A stretch of 22,697 nt of DNA from CAZUFB01 sp048173955. Lineage in GTDB: Bacteria; Actinomycetota; Coriobacteriia; Coriobacteriales; UMGS124. The notes beneath the pieces are model-generated. The model worked only from the letters and a program-made list of their open reading frames with translations. It ran no database searches and was not told the origin of the DNA. The stretch spans positions 1-22,697 of the forward strand of contig DBEYOB010000160.1 of NCBI GenBank assembly GCA_048173955.1, given 5' to 3'. The position numbers and the translations under genes are program-made. Of the stretch, positions 21,526 to 22,697 are shown piece by piece; within the stretch, counting starts at the first letter, position 1; every line of letters starts with the position of its first letter.

Positions 21526-22697
21526 ATGAGCGATGTTCAGTCACAGGGCGCCGCCGCGGCGCCCCAGGTGCGCCTCGGCGACGTCTGCCGTCTGGCGGGG
21601 GACGCCCAGGTGTCCATGACGGCGGGGGACCGCCTGCTGCGCAAGGGTCCTTATCCGCTGTACGCGGAAAACTGCGCGACGTCGGGCATCGACGATTACG
21701 CCATCGAGGCGGGCGGCACCGTCATGGTGAGCGCGTTCGGGCAGGTCGTGGACAACTTCGGCCATCTGATCGCCTACTATGAGCCGGGCCGCTGCTCGGC
21801 GACCGAGCACGTTCATGCCTTCGTTCCCCACGACCCCGCCGACGGCCGCTACCTGTGGCGCGTGCTCACCACCACGCCCAAGGCGGCGCGCCTGGTGACC
21901 GGGACGAGCCAGCTGCGCCAGGTCGCCGGGACGTCGCTGCTCGCCCTGTCGATCCCGTGGCCGCGCCGCTCCGTGCGCGACGCCTACGTCGACGCGCTCG
22001 ACGAGATGGACCGCCGCGCGCGCGAGCTCGCCGACGCGGTCCCGCAGCTCCTCGCCGAGGGCGACGAGGCGTTCGCCCGCATGGTCGCCCCCTCGGGGGG
22101 AGAAGCCGTCCCCGCCGGCTCGCTGGCGTCCTGGAGCGCGGGCACCAACGTCCCCGCCGCCGACCGCGGGCCCGACAAGCCCGTGCGCGTCGAGGGCCCG
22201 CAGGGCCGCCTCGGCCGCTGCGACGAGGCGCTGACGGCCGGTCCCGCCCTGATGGTGGGGCCCTCGGGCCGCCGGCTGCTGCTGCACTACGTCGACGAGC
22301 CCGCCCATCCGATCGGCGAGATGCGCTACGTCGAGCAGGGCGCTTGCCAGGTCGGCCTGCCCGTCCTGTTCTTCGCGCTGCGCGCCGCCGGGCTCTTCGA
22401 CCGCCTGCGCCTGAACGGCAAGCAGCTCGACGCGCCGCGCCTGTCGGTCGACGACCTCGCCGGGGTCGAGGTCAACGTGGGGACGCCCGAGGCCCGGGCG
22501 TCGTTCGAGGCGGTCGGCGCCGACGTCCTCGCGCGCGTCGTCCAGGCACAGCGCGACGCCGACCTTCTGGCCGCCGACCGCCGCAGGCTGATCGACGCCT
22601 TCATCGCGACCTCGACGGTTGGCGGCGAGGGCGGCAGCGACGGATGCCCGCCGGCCAAGGGCGACTTGCCCGAGCCGCGCGGCGAGTCGTGCACGCC
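21526..22697 (+). CDS. Type I restriction specificity (HsdS)-like protein, 3' end outside window
   Basis: 390 residues are visible and the frame runs off the right edge. The beginning (VRLGDVCRLAGD), then KGPYPLYAENCATSGIDDY, a TVMVSAFGQV segment and ALSIPWPRRSVRDAY follow the order of a HsdS target-recognition domain. After it comes a helical stretch (about 150-185). A second, more diverged half (about 235-360) again ends in helices (LARVVQAQRDADLL). This matches the TRD-helix-TRD-helix plan of Type I S subunits, which choose the DNA site for the methylase and endonuclease. No hsdM or hsdR is visible; they may lie beyond the edge or be fused. The ribosome site is weak. The call rests on pattern recognition, so moderate confidence. 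Confidence 0.68.
   Translation, partial: MSDVQSQGAAAAPQVRLGDVCRLAGDAQVSMTAGDRLLRKGPYPLYAENCATSGIDDYAIEAGGTVMVSAFGQVVDNFGHLIAYYEPGRCSATEHVHAFVPHDPADGRYLWRVLTTTPKAARLVTGTSQLRQVAGTSLLALSIPWPRRSVRDAYVDALDEMDRRARELADAVPQLLAEGDEAFARMVAPSGGEAVPAGSLASWSAGTNVPAADRGPDKPVRVEGPQGRLGRCDEALTAGPALMVGPSGRRLLLHYVDEPAHPIGEMRYVEQGACQVGLPVLFFALRAAGLFDRLRLNGKQLDAPRLSVDDLAGVEVNVGTPEARASFEAVGADVLARVVQAQRDADLLAADRRRLIDAFIATSTVGGEGGSDGCPPAKGDLPEPRGESCT

Noticed and set aside
19375..21782. Long open frames over purF and the ligase
   Set aside because: Shadow frames; the real genes have conserved motifs and ribosome sites.

Overview
The window reads as a chromosomal piece of a high-G+C, obligately anaerobic actinobacterium, most likely a gut-type coriobacterium of the Eggerthellaceae. 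This is inferred from the gene set: an oxygen-sensitive class III ribonucleotide reductase, a Tat-exported DMSO-reductase-type molybdoenzyme, a membrane-anchored LuxR-type regulator, a flavin/Fe-S enoate-reductase-like enzyme and a DASS anion transporter. Codons strongly prefer G/C in the third position, so most genes cast long open shadow frames on the other strand. No tRNA, rRNA, transposase or CRISPR array was seen.

Layout. (1) 1-324 (-): N-terminus of a SWIM-zinc-finger protein, cut by the window edge. (2) 325-1300: about 1 kb of non-coding DNA with GC-rich tandem repeats, a 220-bp inverted-repeat-bounded element, a nested hairpin cluster and a probable NrdR-controlled promoter. (3) 1301-3523 (+): nrdD. 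(4) 3714-5762 (+): YbaL/Kef-type CPA2 antiporter, overlapping the convergent LuxR gene by 53 bp. (5) 5710-11806: a split DMSO-reductase-like locus. The membrane LuxR regulator and the DmsC-type anchor are on the minus strand; dmsA and dmsB are divergent on the plus strand, across a 420-bp control region with two palindromes. (6) 11807-12433: convergent intergenic region with five 17-bp tandem repeats, a strong terminator and a 189-bp element bounded by 35-bp inverted repeats around an AT-rich core. (7) 12434-16012: divergent DASS transporter and OYE/FadH-like reductase. (8) 16159-17849 (+): sodium:dicarboxylate symporter with an HATPase-like N-terminal domain, broken by a -1 frameshift. (9) 17919-18329 (+): small FMN-binding split-barrel protein, then a bidirectional terminator. 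(10) 18468-19892 (-): PurF homologue without the catalytic N-terminal cysteine. (11) 20094-21206 (-): D-Ala ligase with the VanA/VanB-type omega-loop histidine signature. (12) 21526-22697 (+): Type I restriction S-subunit-like protein, cut by the window edge.

How the genes may work together. dmsA, dmsB and dmsC would form a periplasm-facing molybdoenzyme fed by menaquinol, controlled by the co-located membrane LuxR protein. The DASS transporter and flavin reductase look like a second import-and-reduce module for an organic acceptor or carbon substrate. nrdD supplies dNTPs without oxygen. The right end mixes purine synthesis, cell wall and DNA-specificity genes with no obvious operon link. All family comparisons are from memory of the families, not from searches.
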